NCBI RefSeq assembly: GCF_020184175.1
Contig: NC_065530.1
Location: 65,573,260-65,637,259, forward strand
Length of the DNA: 64,000 bases
DNA from: Aphis gossypii
Taxonomy: Eukaryota; Arthropoda; Insecta; Hemiptera; Aphididae
Reading direction: 5' to 3'
Under the pieces are notes generated by a model. That model was not told the origin of the DNA. It searched no databases and worked only from the letters and a program-made list of their open reading frames with translations. The position numbers and the translations under genes were made by a program. Below are positions 28,061-39,638 of this stretch, piece by piece; positions within the stretch are counted from its first letter, which is position 1, and every line of letters starts with the position of its first letter.

Positions 28061-29500
28061 AAAAATTGTATTATTTAAGTATTTAATTAACACACTGCGA
28101 CATTCGTTTCTGTGCAAATAGAATAAAAACCTTATACAGTGTTAGTTCTTATTAAACCAGAACTGTGCATTTAAGTATTTAATCCATTTAATTTTGGTAA
28201 TATATGATAGAAATCACAAAACATTGAGAACCAGTTTTTTTATTTTATACATTAATAAAATAATTTTATTATTAATCAATAATTTAACTAGACATAGCAA
28301 TAATATTTCTAATAAATATGCTATTTTTTTTTTTTATTCTTTTGTTATCTACGTTTTGTTTTTGTCGGTAACAAAACCAATTATCTACATTATGGATTCA
28401 ATCTTTATTATATATAACAGAATATTAAACGTTTTGAATCAAATCAAATATACATCTATATAACGATGTATATGGTCATAGAAGACATTAGGTCATAGAA
28501 ATTTTACAGGGTACCCCTGTGCAACTTCACTCCATCCATTAAAACTTTAAATACCTATAACCATAAACTACTTATCCACAATTTATTATACATATCAAAA
28601 TACTCCATTATAATAAACTTAAAAATGTATCTATGTTATCGTATAAAAAAATAAAAATATAAGAAAATGAATAGGTAGACAATTTAAAAAATACAATTTA
28701 TATAATTATTTCAGAACTTTTTTGTGTTTTTATTACTGACAATCACGAAAGTATTTTTTTTTAAACGTTAATTGTTTTTTAAATAATAAGCGGTTTGTCA
28801 TAAAAAATTTCCCGTTTATAATTAGCTATAAACCTATAATACACACATAATATACACATAATATTTACGACTACAATTCATTTGCGCACAATTTCCAAAA
28901 AATAAAAAACTTTTTTCAAAGAAATTTATTCAAATGAATAAAATAGGCTGAAGTCCAATGACCAATATTATAGATAAGAAGCTTAGAAATTAAAACAGTA
29001 TTTGAATTTAATATCGAAGTTTAAATTAAATTACTTATAGTATATACGTTATTAATATACAAAATATATTTATTTTTTTTGTGTGTTAATTTGTGATAAG
29101 ATATATAATACGTACCTATAGCTAAGGGTCAGATAGGAGCTATTATAAATAAAATTAAACAATTATCTTTTGGAATTATAAAAACATTAGATCTAAAGCT
29201 ATTCCAAACAGATCAACAATGATATTATGAGATTAAGAAAAAGATTTTTAAATTTATGTAATAATGATTGTGTAGGTATAACATTAAAACACATAATAAT
29301 CAATAACCATGAAATCTGTTTCAAAAAATTTTTACAGAATATTAAATTTAATACAAGAAATATACAACAACACCAACCAATTAATTTCTTTATACAATTG
29401 TATTAAAATTATAGAAAAATTTGTTATTCGTACGCAAAAACATACACACAAACTGACATTCATAATGAATAAATAAAAACAACTCATGTTCATTTACACT
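28061..29500. other. Intergenic region between the divergent peptide genes
   Basis: AT-rich, no coding exon seen. The + strand ORF at 28194-28463 is rich in Ile, Asn, Tyr and Phe, as expected for chance reading of AT-rich DNA. It lies between two divergently transcribed secreted-peptide genes, so regulatory sites are plausible, but none is identifiable by eye. Confidence 0.35.
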
Positions 29501-29564
29501 GAATCATAGTATAAATACTATAATTTATACTACGTAAAAGAGTAATCGCGATTTTCTAAGGTTC

Positions 29565-29627
29565 AGACCATAACTATTCTCAATCCAATATTAAACGAAT
29601 ATTAAAGTATAACATAAATCATCTGAG
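29565..29627 (+). other. Candidate non-coding first exon of tandem copy 1
   Basis: A donor (CTGAG|gtaaaa) ends at 29627. The sequence ctattctcaatccaatatta followed by aaacgaatatt resembles a stretch at 34110-34160 upstream of the second copy, showing that the duplication extends into this region. A TATA-like gtataaata lies near 29510. It would join the acceptor (tatatag) 23 bases before the ATG at 30167. Confidence 0.4.
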
Positions 29628-30166
29628 GTAAAAATTACTAAATATATTTTTTTTACTATTAATAATTGTATATTTTATCTGTAAGTATAAAAATGAATTT
29701 TAATATAATTAATTAAATCAAATTTTATGAGATAAATTACGATCGAATAGATAAACATATAAACATAATATTATTATATAATTTAATTTTTGCTTATACA
29801 AAAATATTATAATGAGTAAATACAAAAGTTTATGACGATTAAAATATCCTTTATAGCAAGATAAGGAAACAACTATACATATATTATTATAGTTTAAAAA
29901 TTGCATTCAAAGTCCTTATAAATTAATAAATATGTTCTAAATACTTAACTCTAATCTAATCTATGTATGGTGTATAAATGATAATTGTTTGCTTAGTTAA
30001 ACTAAGCTTACTATTGATTAATTTAATTATTTTATAATATGTCAAAAAATTAATTGTCTGTTATATCATACATTCCTGATGGTATTTTTTAAAATTTAAG
30101 TTGTTGTTGTTCTATTAGGTCAGAAAAATTTTTTTTTTTATATAGAAATTAAATAAAATCGCAATA

Positions 30167-32160
30167 ATGATTGGATTTAAGAAAACATGGTCATATGTTT
30201 TTCTCGTAATTGCAATATTTGTGTGTTCATCGTATGGTATGAATTTATTAAGTGAGTATAATGAGATACATAATTTAAATGATAAAAATTAACTTAATGA
30301 ACAGAACCTCTCATTTTTTTTTTTTTTTTGGAAAAATAATTTAGACTATTTTAGTCCCTATAAGTTAAATTTATATATATAGAGATAGTATACGATACAG
30401 TTTATATACTGTTGTATAAGTACTATAATTTTAATCAAGCTTTATTTTAAAAAGCGAACTCTACTAATGAGTAACTATAATGATTGAGACATTGTATGAT
30501 AAATAACAATACACATAATTTTAAAAACATTATCTAAATCTGAATATAAAAATGGTTTTATAAAAACTATAATATTCAATTTTCAGAATCTAATAGGTCT
30601 TTTATGGACGACAAATTTTCCTATAGTAAGCATGGTTATTTTATACTATAGTGTACTATAAGTTTTATACATATTTTGTTGTAACTTTTATAGCGTAGTT
30701 GTAAATATTATATGGTCTAGTTTTTCAGTTCAATACTGTTCTGTTATTCCAAATGAAAGTCCCAGCAAGATATTTTACTGATTAATAGTTTTGAATATTT
30801 ATGAATAGATAATAAAATTTATTGAGAAAATATCATTTCAGATATTAGCCATACTACATATTTTAAAATAATTTAATTCAATGATATGGTATTTATATTT
30901 TAGTACTAATATTTTTAATGAAAAAAGATTAAACTCAAATCAGCACTTTGACATAGTTTCTTATTATTATTTTATGATTAACCATTTTAATATGATGAAA
31001 TACTACATAATTTTAATAAAACAAAGTAATACTCTGTTTACTAGACTATTATATGAAATTATAATCATAGTTTTAGATTCTGAGCGGAGCAATAAATGTA
31101 TTGATTTTACAATAATAAGGGTTTTTATATATTGTTTTATGTATGACACTTTCGATAGTAATTCGGATGTAGTTTCTGATAAAAAAAAGATCGTGTTGGT
31201 GTGGGATCAAAAATAAAAAATTTTAATTATTTTTCAAAATCATCATGAAAGCCAAACCAAAAGTTATGAAAAATCACGGGTTACCAGTTTTCAACAAAAT
31301 CAATTTTATTTTTTTAGTTAAACACAAAAATAAATAATCCTAGACAGTTGAAATTTTTACCAAATATTTATGGTAACATTTTTACTACACGTAGTATAAT
31401 ATTGAAAATATTTCAATTCTTCTTGAGCTATTTATAGACAATTAAAATGTTCAACTTATTTTAGATTATTTTTATTAGTGGTAGTAAAAATTTTCTCGTT
31501 TAAACAAAAAGTTAAGCTAATACAAGATTCCTTATAAATTGTTCATATTTTTATCAAAAAATATTAAATATACATAGGCATAGTTTATTCTCATTAGTAT
31601 TTGAAGTTTATATTTTGCCAAATTCCATCAAAATCACGAACATTTGTGAATTGTTGTGTTGTTAAAAATATTTAATTTCTCAATTTTTATAGGTTAGACC
31701 TAGAAATCGAATATAAAGTTCCTCGTAAATAATGAATTTATAAAAGACTAAAAAATATTAAAACAACAATTTTTTATAATAACTTAAAGTACAAGTTTGT
31801 ATAAAACCAGATAATTAATAATTGAAAGAAAACGAACAATTTTAGTTACTTTGTTTTAATTCAAAAACATTAAAGACTTAATACTTTAAATATAATATTA
31901 TAAATTATATTATATACCTATAATTAAATGTACTTAAATGATGTAGGCAGATTGTCTCCGCTTAGAAATGTTTTTCGTATACAACGATATATCGTAGAAT
32001 TCAAATGTATTTAACAATGATTCGTTTGACAGTATACAATAAAGCGATACCCACTTGCACACCTTTTTATATTGTGTTTAAAATTACTTAATTTTTAGAT
32101 TTTCAGCAGAATGTAGAACTCATGAATGAAATGAATGTACAAGATTCAGCATCCATATAA
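30167..32160 (+). CDS. Small secreted peptide gene, tandem copy 1, three coding microexons (61 aa)
   Basis: Exons 30167-30251, 30587-30625 (only 39 nt) and 32099-32160 join in phase 1 at both junctions to give 61 residues. Donors are gtgagt and gtaagc; acceptors are ttttcag and atttttag. The protein begins MIGFKKTWSYVFL, has a hydrophobic core to about residue 20, CSSYGMNLL, then a short polar tail (KSNRSFMDDKFSY, NFQQNVELMNEMN) ending SASI. This is a signal peptide plus a mature peptide of roughly 37 residues. The third acceptor was chosen because it gives NFQQN, matching TFQLN of copy 2; two AGs downstream would instead end the frame after a few codons. A further exon without coding sequence starts at 32261, after a 3' UTR intron whose donor lies 19 bases past the stop. 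A polyadenylation hexamer is at 32362. Function unknown; the type fits secreted effector-like genes of sap feeders, but that is inference. Confidence 0.75.
31075..31978. mobile_element. Degenerate transposon-like repeat inside intron 2 of peptide copy 1
   Basis: The left end reads ATTCTGAGCGGAG and the right end CTCCGCTTAGAAATG followed by tttttcg, forming inverted ends about 0.9 kb apart. The homologous intron of copy 2 is about 960 bases shorter, which fits an insertion here. A second copy with the same two ends, in opposite orientation, lies at 48625-48933. The interior is AT-rich without a coding region. Exact ends and target duplication are not clear. Confidence 0.55.
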
Positions 32161-32179
32161 ATATATACAAAATAATAAG

Positions 32180-32370
32180 GTCAAATAAAATATTTTCTAT
32201 TTAAATAATACAATGTCATAATAAGGGATTTATTAATATTAACGTATTATATTTTTACAGGCACTCAACAATTTTCAATTAATTATGAAAAAAACAAATC
32301 AACAATTTTAATAGAAAAATTCATTCAGAAATATATAAATGTTCTATAATTTATTGAATTAAATAAAAAT
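32180..32370 (+). other. 3' UTR intron and terminal non-coding exon of peptide copy 1
   Basis: Donor AATAAG|gtcaaa at 32180 and acceptor tttttacag at 32260 enclose an 81-base intron after the stop codon. The exon starting 32261 (gcactcaacaattttcaatt) matches the one at 35803 in copy 2. AATAAA lies at 32362-32367. The position of the last junction 19 bases after the stop should avoid nonsense-mediated decay. Confidence 0.5.
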
Positions 32371-34000
32371 GAATAATAATTATTAAACAATATTTATCGA
32401 ATTTTTTTGAACTATTATTTTATTTTAAAAGTATAATATACTTATACAGTATCTGGGTGAATACATTAAAGATATTGGAAATCAAAGTAAATATAATTTA
32501 ATATATTTTTTTTACCGATGTTATTGGATAAAAAGAAAATTATAGTCCCGCTCTCCACTAAAAGTGAACAAAATGCTTTCGAAATAATATAGGTACAATA
32601 ATAATTAATAATCACAATCTTTTAAACGAAAAAGTCTGCTTAAAAGATTAAAACGCATATGAAATAATTCATGTGCAATGTGCATTAAATATTTCTCAAT
32701 TGTTTACTAGAACAAAAGAATAAAAGAAAATGCAATATTATTATTTGAATATTTCTATATTACTAAGTACTTATACGTATATTGTTCAAATAGACACAAG
32801 TGTATAAAAGCGTACAGAACATAACCCATTCCGATATCTAACCAAAACAAGTAGGTATCAAATTGTTGTTTTCAAAGAAAATGTGCATGCGTAAATCTAG
32901 AAGAAAAATATATTAAAAAAAATTAAAACATGAACGATTTGTTGAGGTGTTTTGTGCAATACTATTGGCACATTTATCCCAACAAATCGGAATTATCCTG
33001 TATGGTACCGTAATTCCATTGTAAATAGTGACTAAAAAAAATTAAAGGGTTAAATGGTGTCCAATACACACAAACTAAATAAACCAACAAAAAAAAACCG
33101 AACAAAGCAGAATCTTAATCATAAGAGACTGGCACTCATCTTCATGTCATAAGATTTTCTGCAGATACAACGTATACTATCATGACAGCAGATCAACTAA
33201 CAAACAATATTTTCGATTCCACATTTATGTATTTTCTTGGAAATAAAAACTATAATAAGCCCTCTAATTTTTCTACCTCACTATTCTTAAAAATAAAATC
33301 ACAATAAATTTCCCGTAACTATCTTCAATAACCAACTCCTCGTTACAATTAATATGATTATTATATTATTATGTATTTTACATCAATATTTTGATGTAAT
33401 TTTATTTTAATTATTAAATTATAATGGTATAACTGAAAACTGATAAAAAATTATTTATTAATTTATAGTACAATTTAATTATATTGATAAAATTTAAAAA
33501 GAAAGTTTTAATGATATAAAAACCCACGGTCCTAGGGGTGGGAGAACGTAATCCTAACTTATTTTTTAAATATACAATAATTATTGTATATTCACTATCA
33601 ATAGTGTTATTGTATACAGTTAATTATCATTTATCTTCAAAAATTCAAAATTGACATATTTTTTACTTTATTATTATTGCATCAATATTTTAGATTTTTA
33701 TTGTTAATTTTATAAACAAATGATTAGATTTAAGAAAGTAATTCAACGTATATTTATTTTTTTTGTATAATTCTTTCAATACATTCCTACAGAATATTGA
33801 ATGTTTAAAATGATATAATATGAAAAGATAAAATGTATTTTTATTGGTTATTGAATTTATTAAAACTATATAGTACTGCAGAACATTTTTTGTACAAATT
33901 GTAATCATGAAAAAAACACAAACTGAAAATGATTTAGTCGGTAAATACAAACAATTCATATTTACACAAAATTAGAATTTTACTTAAAATTAAAAAGTAT
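32371..34000. other. Spacer between tandem peptide copies
   Basis: Part of the duplicated unit: the stretch at about 32786-32915 (gttcaaatagacacaagtgt, then gaacataac, tctagaagaaaaata) resembles 38012-38122 downstream of copy 2. No exon was found. The - strand ORF at 33690-33959 is AT-biased and without known motifs. Confidence 0.4.
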
Positions 34001-34008
34001 AAAACTAC

Positions 34009-34174
34009 AGTATAAAAAGGTTAGGTATGGGAAGTAGGTACATAAAATAGTAAATGAGTTTGTCTGTACTCATACTCTTGTATAGTTGTATTCACTCTAA
34101 TCATACCTGTCTGTTCTCAATTATTTATTAAACGAATATATAAGTGTATATTATATTTTTAAAAACATACAAAG
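34009..34174 (+). promoter_or_regulatory. Candidate TATA promoter and non-coding first exon of tandem copy 2
   Basis: A TATA-like gtataaaaagg lies at about 34010. Downstream, ctgttctcaattatttatta then aacgaatata matches the leader region of copy 1. An AAAG|gtatac donor at 34174 could join the acceptor tttcatag 20 bases before the ATG at 34424. Confidence 0.4.
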
Positions 34175-34423
34175 GTATACAAAAAAATTTTTTTACGAAT
34201 AATAATATATTCATAGATATATTTTATGAAAATATAATGATCTATTATCGACTAAATTTTCAAAAATATATTATTTAATATTAACTATATTATTTTAAAC
34301 TATTAAGTTAATTTGCCATCAAATTATTGGTGAATTTGTGTTTTTTCAAAACCTATTTGTACTAATTGGTTATATACACAAAAAAAATGTTTACTTGTTT
34401 CATAGAAACCAATAATCGTAATA

Positions 34424-35698
34424 ATGATTGGAATTAAGAAAACATGGCTTTACGTTCTTTTCGTAATGACAATAATACTTGTATCTTCGACGTACGGTAT
34501 GAGTTTATTAAGTGAGTATTGCCGGTATTGATACATAATTTTAACAAATAAAATTCTAGAGTTAAAATTTGGTTTTCTCTAAAAGTAATCCAGAAGACAA
34601 GACTTCTCATTTATGCCTTTCGAAAAACAATTATAACACTATTTCGGTATAAATTAAATCATTCTACTATAACCAACTATAACCATACTGTTTGGGTATT
34701 TCGACCAGTCTTACGATTAATTTACTCAAGTCGGGTCACTGGGACAGTTGGACAAGATAATTCCATTTCAATACCGGTTAATCTAGTTGGCGTGGTAGAT
34801 CACACACCCAACACACTACCTACACACAATACGATAAAAATAGGTTGATCACGCTTTACAAAGGTTTCTATAAAAAAAAGTTAAGCAATACCAATCAAGC
34901 ATTGCATTGGGTTTCATCAATAATTTAAAATCTACAAATAAGTATTTTATAATCCATATATTGTATTTTGTATTTTTAATACCAAAAACCAAAATTTAAA
35001 TAGACATTAATTGATTTAAATCTATGTATAAAATCGATTAATGTACTTTACACCTAATAATATATTAAACCTTAATTTTAAATTTTCAGAAACACCATAT
35101 AATAGGACAACGAATATGGTCTCCAAATATTCCAATAGTAAGCAAGTTCATTTATTCTGTGTATAATTAACTTTATAAATATTTAATTCGAACTTTCATA
35201 GTGTTGCATAACTGCGTAGAGGTTTTTATTTCCATTAATTATGAATATTATTACAGTTAACATTATTCTTTTGTTCCAAATCAGAGTTCCAGTTTAATAT
35301 ATTTTACTGATAATTAGTCACAGATATATAATATACATTTATTAAATAAATAATTTCAAATATTGATTATAAAATAAATTTTATAATTTATTTAACTTAA
35401 CAGTATTATTACAACGGTTCACGCTATTATTTTTTATATTTTAGAACTAATATTATTATTGAAAAATTGAAAAATACAATCATTACGAATTTTAACATAA
35501 TTTTTTTTCTCTATTATTGTATAATTTGCAGATTTAATGTAATGAAATATTGAATCATTATGTTATACATTATACTTTAGACCATTTATAAGTTAGATTA
35601 AAATGAAAGATGTTCTTTAACTATTGTATTTAAATTATATTTTTTCAGCTTTTCAACTCAATGACACACCGACACCAAATATATCATCATCCGTATAA
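34424..35698 (+). CDS. Small secreted peptide gene, tandem copy 2, three coding microexons (61 aa)
   Basis: Exons 34424-34511, 35090-35137 (48 nt) and 35649-35698 join in phase 1 at both junctions. Donors are gtgagt and gtaagc; acceptors are ttttcag and ttttttcag. The product is 61 residues, like copy 1. It starts MIGIKKTWLYVLFV, runs through a hydrophobic core, SSTYGMSLL, then KTPYNRTTNMVSKYSN and TFQLNDTPTPNISSSV. A signal peptide and a Thr/Ser/Asn-rich mature peptide of about 36 residues are predicted, with N-glycosylation sequons (NRT, NDT, NIS). The first exon is clearly similar to copy 1 while exons 2 and 3 differ strongly, which suggests faster change in the mature part. A 3' UTR intron (35721-35802) and exon are conserved, with AATAAA at 35929. 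Function unknown. Confidence 0.75.
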
Positions 35699-35720
35699 CT
35701 ATTTACAAAATAATATTAAG

Positions 35721-35934
35721 GTTTAATAAAGTAATGTATTTAGATTACATCATGGTTATAAAAAATTGAATCTAATATTTAAATACAATATTATGTTTAC
35801 AGGTATTCATCAATTTTCAAATGGTTATAAAAAATTATAAATCAATGAGCGTTCAATATAAAATTTAATTCAACACAACAATATTAATGTTATGTAATTT
35901 AACTATAAAAAATAATAAATAATCCAACAATAAA
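35721..35934 (+). other. 3' UTR intron and terminal non-coding exon of peptide copy 2
   Basis: Donor TTAAG|gtttaa and acceptor tgtttacag at 35802 bound an 82-base intron; the exon from 35803 (gtattcatcaattttcaaat) resembles that of copy 1. AATAAA is at 35929-35934. A TTA microsatellite follows at about 35964-35996. Confidence 0.5.
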
Positions 35935-35963
35935 ATTTAATAAACATTATCATGCAATATTTA

Positions 35964-35965
35964 TT

Positions 35966-35997
<32 letters not shown>
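35964..35997. repeat. (TTA)n microsatellite
   Basis: About eleven consecutive tta/att units. Confidence 0.85.
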
Positions 35998-35998
<1 letters not shown>

Positions 35999-36333
35999 TG
36001 AAACAATTCATGTTCCTATTCCTATATTATACTATCATTTAAAATTTAAGTATAATTTGATATATTTTTTTAATCCTATTTTTCTATAAGGAAAGGATAT
36101 TATAATTTATAACCCATTTTTTATGTGAACGAAAATTAAAGTACCTACAATTATAATTACAGTATTTTAAATTAGGAAATCGACTTAAAGAACGAAAAAA
36201 ATTAATAAATGCATTATTATAAATGGAGAACGTGAATTAAAAAAAATATTAATTATATCGGGGATGTATTATCATTTTATCGACTGAACAAAATTACATC
36301 TAAAATATAATTCTAGAATATGTAGATATAGAC

Positions 36334-37280
36334 CAGTAGTTCTCAACCTTTTTTGATTCATGTCACCTTTAGGCACTAGAATCAAACATCGCGTCACCCT
36401 AACTGTGTAATGTAAAATAATAAACAATCTTAGCTGTATATATTAAAATTATTCTTTTATTAAAAAAAAAAATACAGTACAGAAAAAATTAAAGTTAAAA
36501 AAAAAATAATGATTATATAAATTTAATGTGAAATTTGACCCTGGTGTTTTTTACAAAGTTGGGGAATCCTAGGGTTGATGGTGGAAAGAGCGAGTCTCAT
36601 ATCGTCTTCTATAGTTGTTTTTGTGAGTCTGTTGCGTTTTTTTGTTTTTATATTTGTTAGTGCACTAAAGCCATGCTCACATAACCAAGACGTAGAAAAC
36701 TGAAGGAGCACTTTAATAGCCTTTTTCGATAATCGAGGGTATTCATTGTTAAGAGCCACCCAAAAGCTGTCTAGCGTAATCTCATTAAACTTAACTAGAA
36801 GCGTTCGGTCGTTCTTCAATTCCACTGCTTCCTGTTGTACCTCACAGTCATCTGTTTGTATCATGGAAGTAAAAGGGTTCCGAATCCAGTCGTAGTGTTC
36901 AACGTTTTAGAGATAACATTACACGGCGACTGTAGAATACTGACTGATGGCCGGTTAATGTTGAGTCGTTAAGACGTATGTAGCGGTATCGCAGCGTTAT
37001 CGCACGACAAATTACTTATTAGTTATTACTAGGTACACGTGTTTATCGGACCAAAAGATTAAATATAAATAATACAAACTATTTTAAAGATACGAACTTT
37101 GAGGTATGTTATGTACATGACAGTGGTGGTATAGGTGTATAATATATGTATTATAAGAAATAATATGATTGTTTTCGAAATTTTATTATTATTATTATTA
37201 AATATATTAAATTCTGCGTCACCCCTAAGCTAGGTCCACGTCACCCTAAGGTGACATGTCACCCCGGTTGAGTACTACTG
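36334..37280 (-). mobile_element. Non-autonomous hAT transposon carrying a transposase C-terminal remnant
   Basis: The left end CAGTAGTTCTCAACC and right end GGTTGAGTACTACTG are inverted repeats; a further internal match (catgtcacct / aggtgacatg) extends them. The element is flanked by an exact 8-bp duplication atatagac (36326-36333 and 37281-37288), diagnostic of hAT. It is 947 bp and holds a - strand transposase remnant (36523-36864). It inserted downstream of peptide copy 2 after the tandem duplication, since copy 1 lacks it. Confidence 0.9.
36523..36864 (-). pseudogene. hAT transposase C-terminal fragment (ZBED5/FAM200-like dimerisation region)
   Basis: This 113-codon frame inside the hAT element ends in a segment typical of the hAT C-terminal dimerisation domain: WLCEHGFSAL, IKTKKRNRL, DDMRLALS, IPRI and a final LCKKHQGQISH. 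These words are characteristic of ZBED5/SCAN-domain-like domesticated and transposon hAT proteins. The N-terminal BED finger and catalytic RNase H-like core are missing, so it cannot be an active transposase. It probably reflects an internally deleted copy. Confidence 0.8.
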
Positions 37281-37288
37281 ATATAGAC

Positions 37289-38933
37289 CATAGACATAGA
37301 CATTTATCTTTTAGTTTACTTGGTTTTAATTAATTATATTTCGAAGTATTCTTAATTTTTAAAAAAATGAATGTTGTAACTTGAACAACAATATAATGCA
37401 ATAGCATAAACCAGTATCTTTTATTTGATTTTTGTTACAGAGCTAAAATATACTAATAATACAAAAAACTGAAAATAAAACAATTTTAATTTTGAATTCA
37501 CATAAACATTACATTATTTAAAATAATATAATAATTTAAACATAATAATTGATAATTACATTAAGTAACTAATTATTAATCTAGTATTAATTTACTATTA
37601 ACTAAGGACAATCATATGAATTAAAAACCTATTGACTATACAAATGCCTATGACATATTATTTTTCTATAACATTTTTCACACTAGCTATAAATATAAGT
37701 ATATTAATAATATTATTCTAAGCCATTTAAAATATAACTATGTTATTATGATTTAAAAAATCACCATCTAAATCATGATTGATTATATTATTATATGAAG
37801 AATACTATGGTATTAATTAACGCGGTATCTTGTACAATAATGTATATCATATTATTATCATAAAAAATAAATAATTTCAGGGCCAATAAATATATTTTAT
37901 TTAACACGCAAAACAATTTCTACAATATACGTTTAATTCTTAAAGGAATAAAATAAATGCTAGTCAATTATATTTTCAATTCTATATTATTTCAAAGTTC
38001 TGGTAGGTGTTGTTCAAATACACATAAATGCCGAACATAACACATTTCATAAACTATCAAAACAACTAGCATATTATTGTTTTAAAAAAAAAAATATGTT
38101 AGTCAATCCAGAAGAAAAATACTAAAATCAAAAAAATATATATAATATATATAAACGATTATATTGTTAAATAATTTAAATATATTCAAGATCAAATGTT
38201 TTAGCATCGATATTTTATACAATACTAATTACCTACTAATTAATATATTAATCTTCTTATATTTTGATACACATAACAATATTGCCAATATTCTCTATTT
38301 CTCTAGGTAGAAAGCCTATATAATATATTATATTAAATAAAAAATGTATATTATATAGGCTCTCTAATTTAAGGTATTCAATAATATTGATAACATTTTA
38401 TTACAAATGTTCAGTATTGTTTTTAATTTTTTACATTTGGTGATCTATGGATTTCCATGCAATGTATCTATGCTATATGTTTTAACTGTTGAAGAGAATT
38501 TAATGACATATTTTGCAATTTCTGACAGTTAATTATTAGTGTAACTTCATCCTATAATCAACATAATACCTGTTGTCTAAAATAAAAACTCAAAAGTATC
38601 AAATTATTTAAATCTAGAGAAGGTATTTACATGTATAAACATTAATCACGAAGTGAACGTTTTTTATTTCCTGTAGTTCAGCTTGGTCGACTAATTAATT
38701 GTTAAACTTCCATTTTTTTCCAGCTAAAATTGAATTATAATCGATGCTTCCTATTCACAATATAAATCACACATCATATAGTTATAATAAATTATTATAA
38801 TACTATAAGTTCATATTATCTATGGATAAAATTAATACAATATATTATGTTTATAATTTATTTGATCCTATCATAATATTATCAATTTTATTTATTTTTT
38901 TATGAAAATAAAAATATATAATGTTAATAATAT
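37289..38933. other. Distal part of the duplicated peptide-gene unit, no gene seen
   Basis: AT-rich. The segment 38012-38122 resembles 32786-32915. Possible acceptors (tttgttacag at 37440, atttcag at 37880) are present but lead into no convincing coding exon. Confidence 0.35.
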
Positions 38934-38941
38934 ACAACAAT

Positions 38942-39630
38942 CATGGACGTAGTATGCATGGGGGCTATGGAGGCTATAGCCCCCACAGAAATGTATGTGG
39001 CCCCCTCAATTCTCATTTATTTTTTTTAAATTTATTTTCTAGAAAATATTAAACATAAGTCCAAAAAGATTGAAGGCTGAAATAACAATCTTAAAAAATA
39101 TGATCAATAAAGAAAATTATGAAATAGATGACATCATACCCGTGGTTGTAGACAACAATATTTTTCCAAATTTTTATAAACTTTTGCAAACTTCACTTAC
39201 TAATTACTATACCAATATTGTCTGCCTCATGTGAACGTTCATTTTCTGTTAGGAGGCGAATAAAGAATTGGACTAGAAATATCATGACAAATGATAGGAC
39301 TACAAACTTGTCAATATTTCATATCGAAAGAGACTTATCTCGTCATACAATAGAATCTAAAAATGTACTCTATATTTTTTCAGAAAAACACAGACGCATA
39401 TGTTTGATTTAATAATTACATTTTAATTGTTTTATTTTTTACACCTATATTGTATAATAAAATGTTAGATTAAGAAGAAATCAAATATAAATTAATTTTT
39501 AATTAGTAGGTAAAATAAGAAAATGTTCTCTTTCTTTTTAATTCCAGTTAAACGAAATGAGTTTTTTGAATGGTATATTTTTCTAGTCCTATATAGCCCT
39601 CACATACAATTATACCAAACTACGCTCATC
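38942..39630 (+). mobile_element. Non-autonomous hAT transposon with transposase remnant (689 bp)
   Basis: The ends CATGGACGTAGT and ACTACGCTCATC are imperfect inverted repeats, each followed inward by a gggggctat / atagccct block. An exact 8-bp duplication acaacaat flanks the element (38934-38941 and 39631-39638), marking it as hAT. It holds a + strand fragment with the hAT dimerisation motif (SASCERSFS). Confidence 0.85.
39212..39412 (+). pseudogene. hAT transposase C-terminal fragment (TTF/ZMYM-type dimerisation region)
   Basis: The frame reads SASCERSFSVRRRIKNW then RTTNLSIFHIERDLS, the conserved end of hAT transposases of the zinc-finger MYM / THAP12-like group, in which the ASCERSFS block and a following LS.L.IE segment define the dimerisation domain. 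The rest of the enzyme is absent or degraded; upstream remnants (RLKAEITIL-like) are visible but out of one continuous frame. Not functional alone. Confidence 0.8.
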
Positions 39631-39638
39631 ACAACAAT

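Noticed and set aside
26580..35698. Peptide genes as members of the aphid bicycle effector family
   Set aside because: Microexon layout is reminiscent, but there are only three coding exons, the introns are phase 1 and no paired Cys-Tyr-Cys motifs are present.
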